The notes below the pieces were generated by a model, which saw nothing but the letters and a program-made list of their open reading frames with translations, did no database searches and was not told the origin of the DNA. Shown here piece after piece: positions 21,324-33,509 of a DNA stretch of 64,000 bases. The stretch's first letter is position 1. Each line of letters opens with the position of its first letter. The stretch is from assembly GCF_024266585.1 (NCBI RefSeq), contig NZ_CP100647.1, positions 2,833,001-2,897,000 of the forward strand, read 5' to 3'. Source of the DNA: Xanthomonas sacchari (GTDB lineage: Bacteria > Pseudomonadota > Gammaproteobacteria > Xanthomonadales > Xanthomonadaceae). A program made the position numbers and the translations under genes.

Positions 21324-21344
21324 GTATGCACGGATTATACATAC
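21324..21344 (-). promoter_or_regulatory. vapBC promoter -10 box inside a palindromic operator
   Basis: GTATGCA and TACATAC form an inverted repeat (6 of 7 complementary) around 7 bases. On the minus strand the repeat contains TATAAT (21339 to 21334), about 30 bases before the antitoxin ATG. An operator covering the -10 box fits autoregulation; no clear -35 box was found. Confidence 0.6.
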
Positions 21345-21527
21345 TCAAGCGGCCATACCGCCAGCGCCGGACGCGCCCCGGCACAGCGCGCGGTCAGGTA
21401 CCGGGCGCGGTGCCGCCAGTGACGCACGGCCTTGCGGCATCCTCGGCAGCCACCGCACGCCCCCCCTTGCGGATGCCGGGGCCGGGCCCCCCGCCAACGC
21501 AGGGCCGCCCCGCCCTCTCTCAGCGGC

Positions 21528-22967
21528 TCAGAACGCCACCTGCAAACGACCATTGAAGGTGGTGCCCTGGTCCGGGCCCTGCACGCTGCCGCTGCGGTTG
21601 TCGGTCTGCCAGCGGATCACGTCGAGCATCAACCGGCTGACATCGTTGAGGTACCAGTTGGTGCCCAGCGTCCAGGCATGGCCACGGCCGCCGCCCGGCA
21701 GTTCGGCGTAGTCCACGTCCTCGTAGCGCAGCTTCAGCTCCCAGGCGCCGGCGCCACCGGCGCCGACCGGGGCGGCGACCTTGACCCGGCCCCAGGTGCC
21801 GGTCTTGCCGACATACGCCGGCAGCGCGCCGGACAGGAACCAGCCGGCCGACACCGCCCAGGCCTGGTGAGCGAGGTCGTAACCGCCGGCCGCGCCGCGC
21901 CCGTGCAGGTTACGCCTGCCCCATTCGCCGCTGGCCCAGGCCGGGCCGAACACGCCGGCCAGCTCCGTGCCGTAGCCGTCGCTGCGCTTCGCGCCCAGCA
22001 GCGTTCCCGGCGCGATCCGGACCTGGTCGTTGAAGTGCCCGGCGATCGCCGAACTGCGCAGCACCCCGCTGGCGCCGGCGGCGATCTCCTCGTGGAAGGC
22101 CCAGGCGCCCAGGTGCACGGTGGCGGCCTTGCCGACCAGCGGATTCCAGTGCGCGCGCGCCGCCCAGGCCAGGCTGTCGTTGTCGTCGCCGGCATTGTTG
22201 AGGTCGTTGCCCGACACCGACAGGCTGGCGTGCCAATCGCGCCCGTAGACGCGCTCGGTCAGGCCGACGCCGAACAGGCCGCGCTGCGGCAGGATCAGCG
22301 TACCGACCACGTTGCGCTCCTGGAACGGGGTGTTGGACGTGCTGCTGGCGCCGTCGATGCCGCGATCGTTGAGCCGATTGCCGATGCTCAGGTCGGCCGG
22401 CAGGCCGAACAGGCGGTGCTCCAGCGTGGCGTAGACCGACTTCCAGGCGACTTCGTTGTCGGCGAAGTCGCCCTCCACCACCCAGCCGAGCAGACCGTAG
22501 CGGCCTTCGGCGCCCAGCCGCACCGAGCGGATCTCGGTGCCGGACAGGTTGCGCTGGCTGGCGGCGGAACCGTCGGTGCTGGAGGCATCGACGAACAGGC
22601 GGCCGCGCGGCCGGAACGCCACGTTGCCGTCGGCGCTGGCGAACTCCGGCGCGCCCTTCGACCACGACACCTTCGGCGCCTTGGCCTGCGCCGACTCGAG
22701 CGCGGCGACGCGGCCTTCCAGTGCCGGCGCCGCGGTTGCCGGCGCGGCCGCGGCGGCCGGCGGTGCGGCGGGCGCCTGCAGCGCGTCGAGCCGCGCCTGC
22801 AATTGCTGGATCTGTTGCGCCTGCTGCCGCACCAGCGCGGTCAGTTCGGCCTGGCTCAGCGTGGCCGGCGCGGCCGGCACGGTCTGCGCGCCGGCGTCGG
22901 CGCTGCCCAACAGCAGGCCGAGCGCGAGCGTCAGCGCTGCGTGGGGCAGCACGGGATGTGGATGCAT
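21528..22967 (-). CDS. OprO/OprP-family outer-membrane porin
   Basis: The 479-residue protein has a signal peptide (about 1-27), a short N-terminal coiled coil (AELTALVRQQAQQIQQLQAR, about 38-60), an Ala/Pro-rich stretch and a long beta-barrel region of alternating aromatic and polar strands ending in Phe (NGRLQVAF), as outer-membrane proteins do. The family includes phosphate- and pyrophosphate-selective porins, but members linked to other transporters carry other anions. It is last in a minus-strand run with an ABC importer and a GalD-like isomerase, 121 bases after the permease gene, so it probably brings that importer's substrate across the outer membrane. Confidence 0.85.
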   Translation of the reverse strand: MHPHPVLPHAALTLALGLLLGSADAGAQTVPAAPATLSQAELTALVRQQAQQIQQLQARLDALQAPAAPPAAAAAPATAAPALEGRVAALESAQAKAPKVSWSKGAPEFASADGNVAFRPRGRLFVDASSTDGSAASQRNLSGTEIRSVRLGAEGRYGLLGWVVEGDFADNEVAWKSVYATLEHRLFGLPADLSIGNRLNDRGIDGASSTSNTPFQERNVVGTLILPQRGLFGVGLTERVYGRDWHASLSVSGNDLNNAGDDNDSLAWAARAHWNPLVGKAATVHLGAWAFHEEIAAGASGVLRSSAIAGHFNDQVRIAPGTLLGAKRSDGYGTELAGVFGPAWASGEWGRRNLHGRGAAGGYDLAHQAWAVSAGWFLSGALPAYVGKTGTWGRVKVAAPVGAGGAGAWELKLRYEDVDYAELPGGGRGHAWTLGTNWYLNDVSRLMLDVIRWQTDNRSGSVQGPDQGTTFNGRLQVAF

Positions 22968-23088
22968 GGATGGGTCTCTCCGGCCAGCCGGGCGCCTGGC
23001 CCGGCGCTGGCCCGTTGCGATGGTGCGGGGGATGCGGTGCGCGCGACAGGCGCGCCCCCGGCCGAGCCGGGGCGCGCCTGCGCGGTCG

Positions 23089-23865
23089 TCAGATGGTCGC
23101 CTGGCCCTGCGCGTTGGGACGCCAGGTGATCAGGCGGTTCTCGATCACGTCCAGCAATGCGTCGATGATCAGCACGAAGGCGGCCAGGATGATGATGCCG
23201 GCGAACACACCCACCGCATTGAAGTTGCCCTCGGCCTGCGCGATCAGGTAGCCCAGGCCGGCGGAGGCGCCGAGGTATTCGCCGATGATCGCGCCGACCA
23301 CGGCGAAGCCCACCGAGGTGCGCAGCGACGACAGGATCCAGCTCGCCGCGGCCGGGAAGTACACGTGGCGCAGCAGGTCGCGGCGGTTGGCGCCGAGGAT
23401 GCGCGCGTTGGCCAGCACCACCGGATTGACCTCGCGCACGCCCTGCATGGCGTTGAAGAACGTGGTGAAGAACACCAGGGTCACCGCCAGCGCCACCTTC
23501 GACCACAGGCCCAGGCCCAGCCACAGCACGAAGATCGGCGCCAGCACCACGCGCGGGATGGCGTTGAAGCCCTTGATGAAGGGATCCAGGATCCGCGCCG
23601 AGCGCCGGCTCAGGCCCAGCCACACGCCGCCGGCCACGCCCAGCGCGGTACCGATGACGTAGCCGAGCGCGGTCTCGGTCAGGGTGATGTAGACATGCTG
23701 GTAGAACCCGGTATCGGACAGCCAGGTCCAGGCCTGCTGCACGATCGCGGTCGGCGCCGGGAAGAAGAACGGGTCGATCAGGCCCAGCGCGATGCCGCCC
23801 TCCCAGCCGCCGAACACGGCCACGACCAGGGCGAGCTGGATCAGTTTGTCAGTCTTGGCGTGCAT
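23089..23865 (-). CDS. ABC transporter permease, SsuC/TauC-like
   Basis: The 258-residue inner-membrane permease has about six hydrophobic helices. The cytoplasmic EAA loop, which docks the ATPase, is recognisable around EVNPVVLANARILGANRRDL. The architecture is that of the nitrate/sulfonate/taurine/bicarbonate importer family. ATG at 23865 is preceded by GGAGAAGAG. The coding start overlaps the end of the ATPase gene by 17 bases. The substrate cannot be read from the sequence; see the neighbouring binding protein and isomerase. Confidence 0.92.
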   Translation of the reverse strand: MHAKTDKLIQLALVVAVFGGWEGGIALGLIDPFFFPAPTAIVQQAWTWLSDTGFYQHVYITLTETALGYVIGTALGVAGGVWLGLSRRSARILDPFIKGFNAIPRVVLAPIFVLWLGLGLWSKVALAVTLVFFTTFFNAMQGVREVNPVVLANARILGANRRDLLRHVYFPAAASWILSSLRTSVGFAVVGAIIGEYLGASAGLGYLIAQAEGNFNAVGVFAGIIILAAFVLIIDALLDVIENRLITWRPNAQGQATI

Positions 23866-24682
23866 AGCTCTTCTCCACTTCGCCGCGCAGGCAGGCCCAG
23901 ATGTCGCGGTACAGGTCGGTGAAACGCGTGTCGAGCTTGATCTCGGCGACATTGCGCGGACGCGGCAGGTCCACGTCGAAACTGCGCACCACGCGGCTGG
24001 CGGGACCGGAGGACAGCACCACCACGCGGTCGCCCAGCGCGATCGCCTCCTCCAGGTCGTGGGTGATCAGGATCACCGAGCGGCGCTGCTCCTGCCACAG
24101 CCGCAGCAGCTCGTTCTGCATCAGGTGGCGGGTGTGGATGTCCAGCGCCGAGAACGGCTCGTCCATCAGGATCACCTTCGGCTCCACGATCAGCGCCTGC
24201 GCCATCTGCACGCGCTTGCGCTGGCCGCCGGAGAGCTGGTGCGGATAGCGGTGCTCGAACCCGGCCAGGCCGACCTTGGCCAGCCAGGCGTTGGCGCGCT
24301 GCCTGCGCTCGGCCTCGGCCACGCCGCGGAAGCGCAGGCCCAGCTCCACGTTCTGGAAGGCGGTCTTCCACGGCAGCAGCGCATCCTGCTGGAACAGGTA
24401 GCCGACCGCCTCCTGCACGCCGGCCACCGGTTGGCCGTCGATGACGACCTCGCCGGCCGAGGGCGACAGCAGCCCGGCCACCGCGTTGAGGATGGTGCTC
24501 TTGCCGCAGCCGGTGGGGCCGACGATGGCCAGGAACTCGCCATCGGCGACCTGGATGTCCACCTCGCGCACGGCGGTGAAGTCGCCGAAAGACATGGTGA
24601 CGTGGTTGATCGCGACCATCGTCTGCGCCGGGTCGAGGTGCGGCGCGCCGTTGAGGCGTTGCACGGTAGCGTTGCGTGCCAT
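23849..24682 (-). CDS. ABC transporter ATP-binding protein, SsuB/TauB-like
   Basis: The 277-residue ATPase has all expected motifs: Walker A GPTGCGKST, Q-loop FQQDALLPW, signature LSGGQRKRVQMAQAL, Walker B VILMDEPFSALD and switch His in LITHDLEEA. I chose the ATG at 24682 because GGAGG lies just upstream; a GTG at 24697 that overlaps the previous stop is an alternative and would add 5 residues. It powers the importer formed with the permease and the lipoprotein encoded on either side. Confidence 0.93.
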   Translation of the reverse strand: MARNATVQRLNGAPHLDPAQTMVAINHVTMSFGDFTAVREVDIQVADGEFLAIVGPTGCGKSTILNAVAGLLSPSAGEVVIDGQPVAGVQEAVGYLFQQDALLPWKTAFQNVELGLRFRGVAEAERRQRANAWLAKVGLAGFEHRYPHQLSGGQRKRVQMAQALIVEPKVILMDEPFSALDIHTRHLMQNELLRLWQEQRRSVILITHDLEEAIALGDRVVVLSSGPASRVVRSFDVDLPRPRNVAEIKLDTRFTDLYRDIWACLRGEVEKSYARQD

Positions 24683-24693
24683 GGTTCCTCCGC

Positions 24694-25746
24694 TCACGGT
24701 TGGGCCGCCTTCGCCGCACCGCTGGCGCGGTCCACGAAGGCGTTGGTGTAGGTCTTGGACAGGTCGATGTCCGCACGCGCCACGTCCTGGTTGAACTCGC
24801 GCAGCACGGTCAGCGGGGTTTCCAGGTCGGCGGCGACGAAGCGCCCATCGCGGGTGAAGATGGCGCGCGCGTTCTCCACCGCCCGCGCATAGGTGGCGCG
24901 GTCGCCGGACACATAGGCATCGGGCAAGGCGGCGACGATCTCCTCGGCGGAATGGTCGGCGATGAAGCGCAGGGCCATCTGCTCGGCGCGCACGATCTTC
25001 TCCGCATCCTGCGGGCGCTGCTCCAGGAAACTGCGGTTGGCGTACATCACCGAAGTCGGATACAGCCCGCCGTAGACCTGGCGCGCGCCGGCGTCGCTGC
25101 GCGCATCGATCAGGATCTTGCCGATCCTGCGCTCGCTGATCAGGGTCGCGGCGGGGTCGTAATTGACCAACAGGTCGATCTTGCCCTGCTCCAGCGCCGC
25201 CACCGCGGCCGCGCCCGAACCCACGCCGATCAGCGACACCGCACTCTCGGCGATGCCGTTGCGCGAGAGGTAATGGCGCACGAAGAAGTCGGACGAGGAC
25301 CCGGGCGCGGTGATGCCGACCTTCAGGCCCTTGATGGTCTGCGGCCTGGCCGGATCGAAGGCGGTGTCGTTGCGCCCGGCCAGCACCAGCCCGGAGTTGC
25401 GCGAGAGCAGCACGAAGGCGACCACGTCCTTGCGCTTGGACTGCATCTGGATGGTGTGGTCGTAGAAGCCCACCGCCACGTCGGTGGAGTTGGCCACCAG
25501 CGCCTGCAGCACCTTGGAGCCGCCCTGGGCGAAGTTCTCGGTCTTGACCTTGAGCCCGACCTGGTCGAAGTAGCCGTTGGCGTCGGCGATGAAGAACGGC
25601 AGGTTGTTGAGGTTGTAGGACCCGACGCTGATGCGCACGGGCGCGGTGTCGGCGCTCGCCGCGTCACCGCCGCCCTTGCCGCAGGCGGTGAGGAGCAGCA
25701 GACCGGCCGCGGCGAGCGCCGCGGTGAAGAACGTTCTGGACAACAT
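24694..25746 (-). CDS. ABC transporter substrate-binding lipoprotein, NMT1/SsuA-like
   Basis: The 350-residue protein has a lipoprotein signal with lipobox LTAC (Cys at about residue 20). The mature part is an NMT1/THI5/SsuA-like type-2 periplasmic binding fold, with VRISVGSYNLNNLPFFIADANGYF as the opening strand-helix. GGGAGGGA precedes the ATG at 25746. Family members bind sulfonates, taurine, nitrate, pyrimidine precursors, phthalates and related anions. The gene follows the GalD-like isomerase by 83 bases, so the ligand may be that enzyme's substrate or precursor; this is inference. Confidence 0.9.
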   Translation of the reverse strand: MLSRTFFTAALAAAGLLLLTACGKGGGDAASADTAPVRISVGSYNLNNLPFFIADANGYFDQVGLKVKTENFAQGGSKVLQALVANSTDVAVGFYDHTIQMQSKRKDVVAFVLLSRNSGLVLAGRNDTAFDPARPQTIKGLKVGITAPGSSSDFFVRHYLSRNGIAESAVSLIGVGSGAAAVAALEQGKIDLLVNYDPAATLISERRIGKILIDARSDAGARQVYGGLYPTSVMYANRSFLEQRPQDAEKIVRAEQMALRFIADHSAEEIVAALPDAYVSGDRATYARAVENARAIFTRDGRFVAADLETPLTVLREFNQDVARADIDLSKTYTNAFVDRASGAAKAAQP

Positions 25747-25829
25747 CGATCCCTCCCAGGATTGAAGCGTGTACGTTGTCGGTCGCGGACGCACGCGTGC
25801 ATGCAGGCGCCCGGCCGGTGCAGGTCATG

Positions 25830-26936
25830 TCATGCCGCGGAGATCCATTGGCGGGCCTCGTTGGACATGGGCGAGGTCGCGAAGACCCGCCCTTCGAACA
25901 GCCGGCGGGCGGTGCGCACCACGCTGGCGACGATCGGCGCATCGGCCGCGCTGCGGCTCAATCCCACCTCCAGGGCGCCGCTCGGATGTTCCAGGACGAT
26001 GCGGCGCGGCAGCGCCGCATCGTCGACGAAGGTATTGGCCAAGGTACCCGGCGTGGCCGCCGCGGTGGCGATGCCGACCGCGCCGGTGATGGCCAGCGCG
26101 GTGTGGCACTGCTGCGGCATGAAATAGCGCACCTGCAGGTCGCCGCCATGCTGCGGCGCCGACAGCAGCACCGGCTTGGGAATCACCTTGCTGCCGGCAT
26201 CGGCGATGCCCATGCGTGCGCCGGCCTGGATCCGCAGCGCCTCCAGCCGCGCCAGCAGCGCGGCATCGGCATTCAGCTCGGCAGGCGAGGCATCGCCGCG
26301 CACGCCGAGATCGGCGGCGCGCAGCAACATCATCGGCATGGCGCAATCCACCAGACTCGTCGCGACGCCGTCGATGGTGTCCTGCGCCCGCCCGCTCGGC
26401 AACAGCTTGCCGGTGCGCGCGCCGGCCGCATCCAGGAACGACAGCCAGATCGGCGCCGCCGCGCCGGGCGCCCCGGCGATGCGCGTCTCGCCACGGTACA
26501 CCACCCGGCCATGCGGCGTTTCCACCGTGGCCACGATCAGCTTGCCGGTATTGACGTTGTGGATGCGCACCTGGGTGCGCGGATGCTGCGCCTGCACCAG
26601 GCCGCGCTCGATCGCGTACGGCGCCACCGCCGCCAGCATGTTGCCGCAGTTGGGCGAGGTGTCCACCACCTGCTGCTCGACCCGCACCTGCGCGAACAGA
26701 TAGTCCACGTCCGCGTCGGCGCGGCTGGAGCGGTCGACGATGGCGACCTTGCTGGTCAGCGCGTTGCCGCCACCGATGCCGTCGATCTGCAGCGGGTGGC
26801 CGGCGCCCATCACCTCCAGCAGCAGGCGATCGCGGCGGGCGGGATCGGCCGGCAGGTCCGGCGCGAAGAAGAACGGCCCCTTCGAGGTGCCGCCGCGCAT
26901 GAGCACGCAGGGAATGCCGGTCAGATCGTTGGACAT
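25830..26936 (-). CDS. PrpF/GalD-family isomerase (4-oxalomesaconate tautomerase-like)
   Basis: The 368-residue protein belongs to the PrpF family (diaminopimelate-epimerase-like fold). Visible hallmarks are CVLMRGGTSKGPFFFAP at the N-terminus, QIDGIGGGNALTSKVAI, the catalytic-Cys region DTSPNCGNMLA and a C-terminal EHPSGALEV. Length and motifs fit GalD of gallate catabolism better than the longer PrpF of the methylcitrate pathway, as far as I can judge from memory. Family members move a C=C bond in tricarboxylates such as oxalomesaconate, 2-methylaconitate or aconitate. No other gallate genes (dioxygenase, hydratase, aldolase) are in the window. The gene is divergent from a LysR regulator and heads the importer run. 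Confidence 0.85.
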   Translation of the reverse strand: MSNDLTGIPCVLMRGGTSKGPFFFAPDLPADPARRDRLLLEVMGAGHPLQIDGIGGGNALTSKVAIVDRSSRADADVDYLFAQVRVEQQVVDTSPNCGNMLAAVAPYAIERGLVQAQHPRTQVRIHNVNTGKLIVATVETPHGRVVYRGETRIAGAPGAAAPIWLSFLDAAGARTGKLLPSGRAQDTIDGVATSLVDCAMPMMLLRAADLGVRGDASPAELNADAALLARLEALRIQAGARMGIADAGSKVIPKPVLLSAPQHGGDLQVRYFMPQQCHTALAITGAVGIATAAATPGTLANTFVDDAALPRRIVLEHPSGALEVGLSRSAADAPIVASVVRTARRLFEGRVFATSPMSNEARQWISAA

Positions 26937-27040
26937 GGTGTAGATTGATGCGCCATGAAGATGAATGTCTTCGTCTGATTCGATACTGGCATGACCCCAA
27001 TTAATCTGTGAATTGCTAATTTTTCGATGATTGATTACCA
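26937..27040. promoter_or_regulatory. Divergent control region between the isomerase and LysR genes
   Basis: This is 104 bases, clearly richer in A+T than its surroundings near 26990-27040. ATTA (27000-27003) and TAAT (27017-27020) form a small dyad and several T-N11-A LysR-type half sites can be drawn, but none is outstanding. A LysR-controlled bidirectional promoter is expected from the gene arrangement. Confidence 0.4.
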
Positions 27041-27943
27041 ATGAGCATCAATTGCGAAATCCTCGATCTGCGCGCGTTCCTGCTGGTGGCTGAGACGCGC
27101 AGCTTCCACCGCGCGGCCGAGGCGCTGCACATGTCGCAGCCGGCGCTGAGCCGGCGCATCCAGAAGCTGGAGCAGGCGGTGGGGTCGCCGCTGCTGGAGC
27201 GCACCACCCGTAGCGTGGCCACCACCGCCATCGGCGAGAACCTGCTGCCGTTGGTGCGGCGCATGATCGAGGAGTTCGACGGCTCGCTGTTTTCGGTGCG
27301 CGGCCACGACGATGCGCGCGGCGCCACCGTCACCATCGCCTGCCTGCCCACGGCCGCGTTCTACTTCCTGCCCAGCGTGATGGCGCGCTTCCGCGAGGCG
27401 CATCCGCACGTGCGCTTCCGCATCCTCGACATCCCGGCCACCGAAGGCCTGCAGGCGGTGGAACGCGGCGAGGTCGAGTTCGGCATCAACTTCATGGGCG
27501 CCAACGATCCCAACCTGGATTTCGACGTGCTCGCCGAGGACCCGTTCGTGCTGGCCTGCCGCCGCGACCATCCGCTGGCGAAGAAACGCCGGATCGAATG
27601 GGCCGATCTGGCCCAGCACCAGTTGATCACCGTGCACCGCACCAGCGGCAACCGCACCCTGCTCGACGGCGCGCTGGCGCGCGAGAACCTGAAGCTGAGC
27701 TGGCACTACGAAGTGACCCACCTGTCCACCTCGCTGGGCATGGTCGAGGCCGGCATCGGCGTGTCGGTGTTGCCGAAGATGGCCACGCCCGACGGCGAGC
27801 ATCCGATCCTGGTGACCCGGCCGATCGGCAATCCGGTGGTCTCGCGCACCATCGGCATCGTGCGCCGGCGCAGCGCGCTGCTCTCGCCCAGCGCCGAACG
27901 TTTCCTGCAGATGCTGATGAGCCAATGGCGCGGCAAGCCGTGA
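27041..27943 (+). CDS. LysR-family transcriptional regulator
   Basis: The 300-residue regulator has the winged-helix DNA-binding domain at 1-65 (LRAFLLVAETRSFHRAAEAL, then QPALSRRIQKLE) and a LysR substrate-binding co-inducer domain (about 90-295). It is transcribed divergently from the GalD-like isomerase and the importer, the standard layout for a LysR activator and its target. The inducer is probably the imported compound or the isomerase product. It runs into the acnA gene on the same strand 170 bases later, so read-through or joint control of acnA is possible but unproven. Confidence 0.93.
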   Translation: MSINCEILDLRAFLLVAETRSFHRAAEALHMSQPALSRRIQKLEQAVGSPLLERTTRSVATTAIGENLLPLVRRMIEEFDGSLFSVRGHDDARGATVTIACLPTAAFYFLPSVMARFREAHPHVRFRILDIPATEGLQAVERGEVEFGINFMGANDPNLDFDVLAEDPFVLACRRDHPLAKKRRIEWADLAQHQLITVHRTSGNRTLLDGALARENLKLSWHYEVTHLSTSLGMVEAGIGVSVLPKMATPDGEHPILVTRPIGNPVVSRTIGIVRRRSALLSPSAERFLQMLMSQWRGKP

Positions 27944-28113
27944 CACGGGCGCTACATCTGAACGTGTAAGCTTTCGCCCGACGCCTTGGGCCGCCGCGCC
28001 TTCCGGCCGCGCCGCGCTGCGACGCAGCGCCGGCAACGCAACGACCCGGCACACGCAAGCAGGCTCGCGACAGCGGGCCACTGCAAGCCACCCGCAATCA
28101 GGAGTTCCCCCGC

Positions 28114-30873
<2,760 letters not shown>

Positions 30874-30901
30874 CCCACCTTCGGGTTCGACCCCAAGGTC
30901 C

Positions 30902-30931
30902 GCCCCCGCGCTTGCGCGGGGGCATTTTTTT
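30902..30931 (+). terminator. Rho-independent terminator after acnA
   Basis: GCCCCCGCG and CGCGGGGGC pair over 9 bases around CTTG, followed by A and a run of seven T residues. Confidence 0.93.
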
Positions 30932-31674
30932 GGGCAGCGCTGACCGCTGGTTCGCAAGCGCGCCCGCGCGGCCGGCACAGCGGCCTGATGCATGACATGC
31001 CCCGGCAGCTTGGCTGCACGCCAACCCGCCTTTGCGTTTTCCGACCGCGAAAGCGCGGCCCCAGCGCCAGCGCATTGCACAGCGCCACCGACAGCGAAGG
31101 AACCAGATCCATCACTGATCAGCCCCGCGACCGCCGTTGCTGTTGCTGTTGCGTTTGCTCCTGCTCTACCAGCTTCCCTTCCGAAGCGACGGCCATCGTG
31201 GGGAAAAACCCGAAGGGCGGCGCACAGGGATGTGCGCCGCCCGCGGCAGCGGCAGGATGCCCCTTCCGCGGATCCCCGGGATGGCCGCGGATCCGGAGCG
31301 CGCAGCGCGGAGGGCGCGAGGCAGGGCGCGCTTGACCAGCCTTCGGCTGTGGTAAAGCGCTTCTTTTGGTTACCTTCTCTTTGCGCGAGCAAAGAAGCGC
31401 TTCTCAGCAGCCGAAGGCTGATCGAAGTAACTCGCCCGCAAGGGCGAAAGCCGTTGCTTGACACTGCCCAGCAGGCGACTCCAAAGCGCCAGCACTCGCC
31501 GCAGCATTACAAGCGCTCAACGTGCACCACGGCCACCCCAAGGAAATCAACGACTCCCAGCCACCCCACCCCGTCCCTGTTCGCCTTTTCCCTACGGAGC
31601 GGTATGCTGCCGTTGCCGGTTCTGGCGGATACTGTCCGTCGTGAGCCCATCAACACGTTTCCTGGAGGGGGAAT
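30932..31674. other. Gene-free stretch between acnA and rpfB
   Basis: About 740 bases hold no credible gene. The left part is low-complexity GC-rich sequence with a GTTGCTGTTGCTGTTGCG run near 31136. The right part contains the long inverted repeat at 31337-31420, followed by an A+T-richer stretch leading to rpfB. The rpfB promoter should lie in the last 200 bases but no clear -35/-10 pair stands out. Confidence 0.6.
31337..31420. repeat. Nested inverted repeat (long hairpin element)
   Basis: CAGCCTTCGGCTG (31337-31349) is the exact complement of CAGCCGAAGGCTG (31408-31420). Inside it, AAAGCGCTTCTTT (31354-31366) pairs with AAAGAAGCGCTTC (31391-31403, one mismatch), and TTTGC/GCAAA close the centre. 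The whole would fold as one long stem. I recall similar TTTGGTTAC...GAGCAAAG elements as dispersed intergenic repeats in xanthomonads, but could not search for copies. Confidence 0.75.
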
Positions 31675-33360
31675 ATGAGTCTGGATCGTCCGTGGTTGCA
31701 GAGTTATCCGGCCGGCGTTGGCGCCGACATCGACGTCGATGAATACCGCTCCGTCGCCGCCGTCTTCGAAAGCTCCGTGGCCAAGTTCGGCGACCGCCCC
31801 GCCTACTGCAACTTCGGCAAGACCCTGACCTACCGCGAGGCCGGCGAACTGGCCCGGCAATTCGCCGGCTACCTGCTGGGCGAACTGCAACTCAAGAAGG
31901 GCGACCGCGTCGCCCTGATGATGCCCAACTGCCTGCAGTACCCCATCGCCACCTTCGGCGTGCTGCTGGCCGGCATGACCGTGGTCAACGTCAACCCGCT
32001 GTACACCCCGCGCGAACTGCGCCACCAGCTGATCGATTCCGGCGCCAGCGCACTGGTGGTGATCGACAACTTCGGCACCACCGTACAGGAAGTGCTCGCC
32101 GACACCCCGGTCAAGCAGGTCATCACCACCGGCCTGGGCGACATGCTCGGCTTCCCCAAGGGCCCCCTGGTCAACTTCGTCCTGAAGTACGTCAAGAAGC
32201 TGGTCCCGGACTACGACATCCCCAATGCGATCCGCTTCCGCGACGCGCTGACCCTCGGCCGCCTGCACACGCTGCCGCCGATCGACATCGCGCCGGACGA
32301 CATCGCCTTCCTGCAGTACACCGGCGGCACCACCGGCGTGGCCAAGGGCGCCATGCTGACCCACCGCAACCTGGTCGCCAACATGCTGCAGGCCGGCGCC
32401 TGGATCGCGGCGACCGGCAAGCTGGAGGAAGGCAAGGAAGTCATCATCACCGCGCTGCCGCTGTACCACATCTTCGCGCTGACCGCGAACGGCCTGGTGT
32501 TCATGAAGCTGGGCGGGCTCAACCACCTGATCAGCAATCCGCGCGACATGCCGGGCTTCGTCAAGGAACTGCAGAAGACCCGCTTCACCGCCTTCACCGG
32601 CGTCAACACCCTGTTCAACGGCCTGCTCAACACGCCCGGCTTCGACAAGGTGGATTTCTCCTCGCTGAAGTTCACCCTCGGCGGCGGCATGGCGGTGCAA
32701 CGCGCGGTGGCCGAGCGCTGGAAGCAGGTCACCGGCGTCACTCTGGTCGAGGCCTACGGCCTTACCGAGACCTCGCCGGCGGCCTGCATCAACCCGCTGA
32801 CCCTGACCGAATACAACGGCGCGATCGGCCTGCCGATCCCCTCCACCGACGCCTGCGTCAAGGACGACCAGAGCCGCATCCTGGCGCCCGGCGAGGTCGG
32901 CGAACTGTGCATCCGCGGACCGCAGGTGATGAAGGGCTACTGGCGCCGACCGGAGGAAACCGCCAGCGCCATCGATGCCGACGGCTGGCTGCACACCGGC
33001 GACATGGCGCGGATGGATCCGCAGGGTTTCTTCTACATCGTCGACCGCAAGAAGGACATGATCCTGGTGTCCGGCTTCAACGTGTATCCGAACGAGGTCG
33101 AGGACGTCATCGCGATGATGCCCGGCGTGCTGGAAGTGGCCGCGGTCGGCGTGCCCGACGAGAAGTCCGGCGAAGTGGTCAAGGTGGTCATCGTCAAGAA
33201 GGACCCCAACCTCACCGCCGAGGACGTCAAGGCGCACGCCCGCGCCAACCTGACCGGCTACAAGCACCCGCGCATCGTCGAGTTCCGCAAGGAGCTGCCC
33301 AAGACCAACGTGGGCAAGATCCTGCGGCGCGAGCTGCGCGACGCGCCGCCGCCGCAGTAA
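31675..33360 (+). CDS. rpfB: Long-chain fatty acyl-CoA ligase RpfB (FadD-like)
   Basis: The 561-residue AMP-forming ligase activates free fatty acids to acyl-CoA. Motifs: the ATP loop [16 protein letters not shown] (about 219-234), [18 protein letters not shown] and the C-terminal [21 protein letters not shown]. In xanthomonads RpfB works as a FadD and has been linked to turnover of the DSF signal or of free fatty acids released by RpfF. GGAGGGG lies directly upstream of the ATG. rpfF follows 149 bases downstream on the same strand. A 7-base-pair GC hairpin at 33372-33390 between them has no T run. Confidence 0.95.
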   Translation: MSLDRPWLQSYPAGVGADIDVDEYRSVAAVFESSVAKFGDRPAYCNFGKTLTYREAGELARQFAGYLLGELQLKKGDRVALMMPNCLQYPIATFGVLLAGMTVVNVNPLYTPRELRHQLIDSGASALVVIDNFGTTVQEVLADTPVKQVITTGLGDMLGFPKGPLVNFVLKYVKKLVPDYDIPNAIRFRDALTLGRLHTLPPIDIAPDDIAFLQYTGGTTGVAKGAMLTHRNLVANMLQAGAWIAATGKLEEGKEVIITALPLYHIFALTANGLVFMKLGGLNHLISNPRDMPGFVKELQKTRFTAFTGVNTLFNGLLNTPGFDKVDFSSLKFTLGGGMAVQRAVAERWKQVTGVTLVEAYGLTETSPAACINPLTLTEYNGAIGLPIPSTDACVKDDQSRILAPGEVGELCIRGPQVMKGYWRRPEETASAIDADGWLHTGDMARMDPQGFFYIVDRKKDMILVSGFNVYPNEVEDVIAMMPGVLEVAAVGVPDEKSGEVVKVVIVKKDPNLTAEDVKAHARANLTGYKHPRIVEFRKELPKTNVGKILRRELRDAPPPQ

Positions 33361-33509
33361 GCAGCTCCAGCGGGCGCCCATGCGGCGCCCGTGCAGGCGC
33401 TGGCGGGGCGAGTTCCGGCCGCGGCACCCAGGTGTAGCATCCGCCGGGTGGAAACGCACTCGCCCGCTGCGCCACGCCATCTCCGCGGGCGTCTTTCCGA
33501 GAGCCCGCC

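Noticed and set aside
33372-33390. Hairpin after rpfB as a rho-independent terminator
   Set aside because: The GGGCGCC/GGCGCCC stem is not followed by a T run, so it does not qualify; rpfB and rpfF may share some transcripts.
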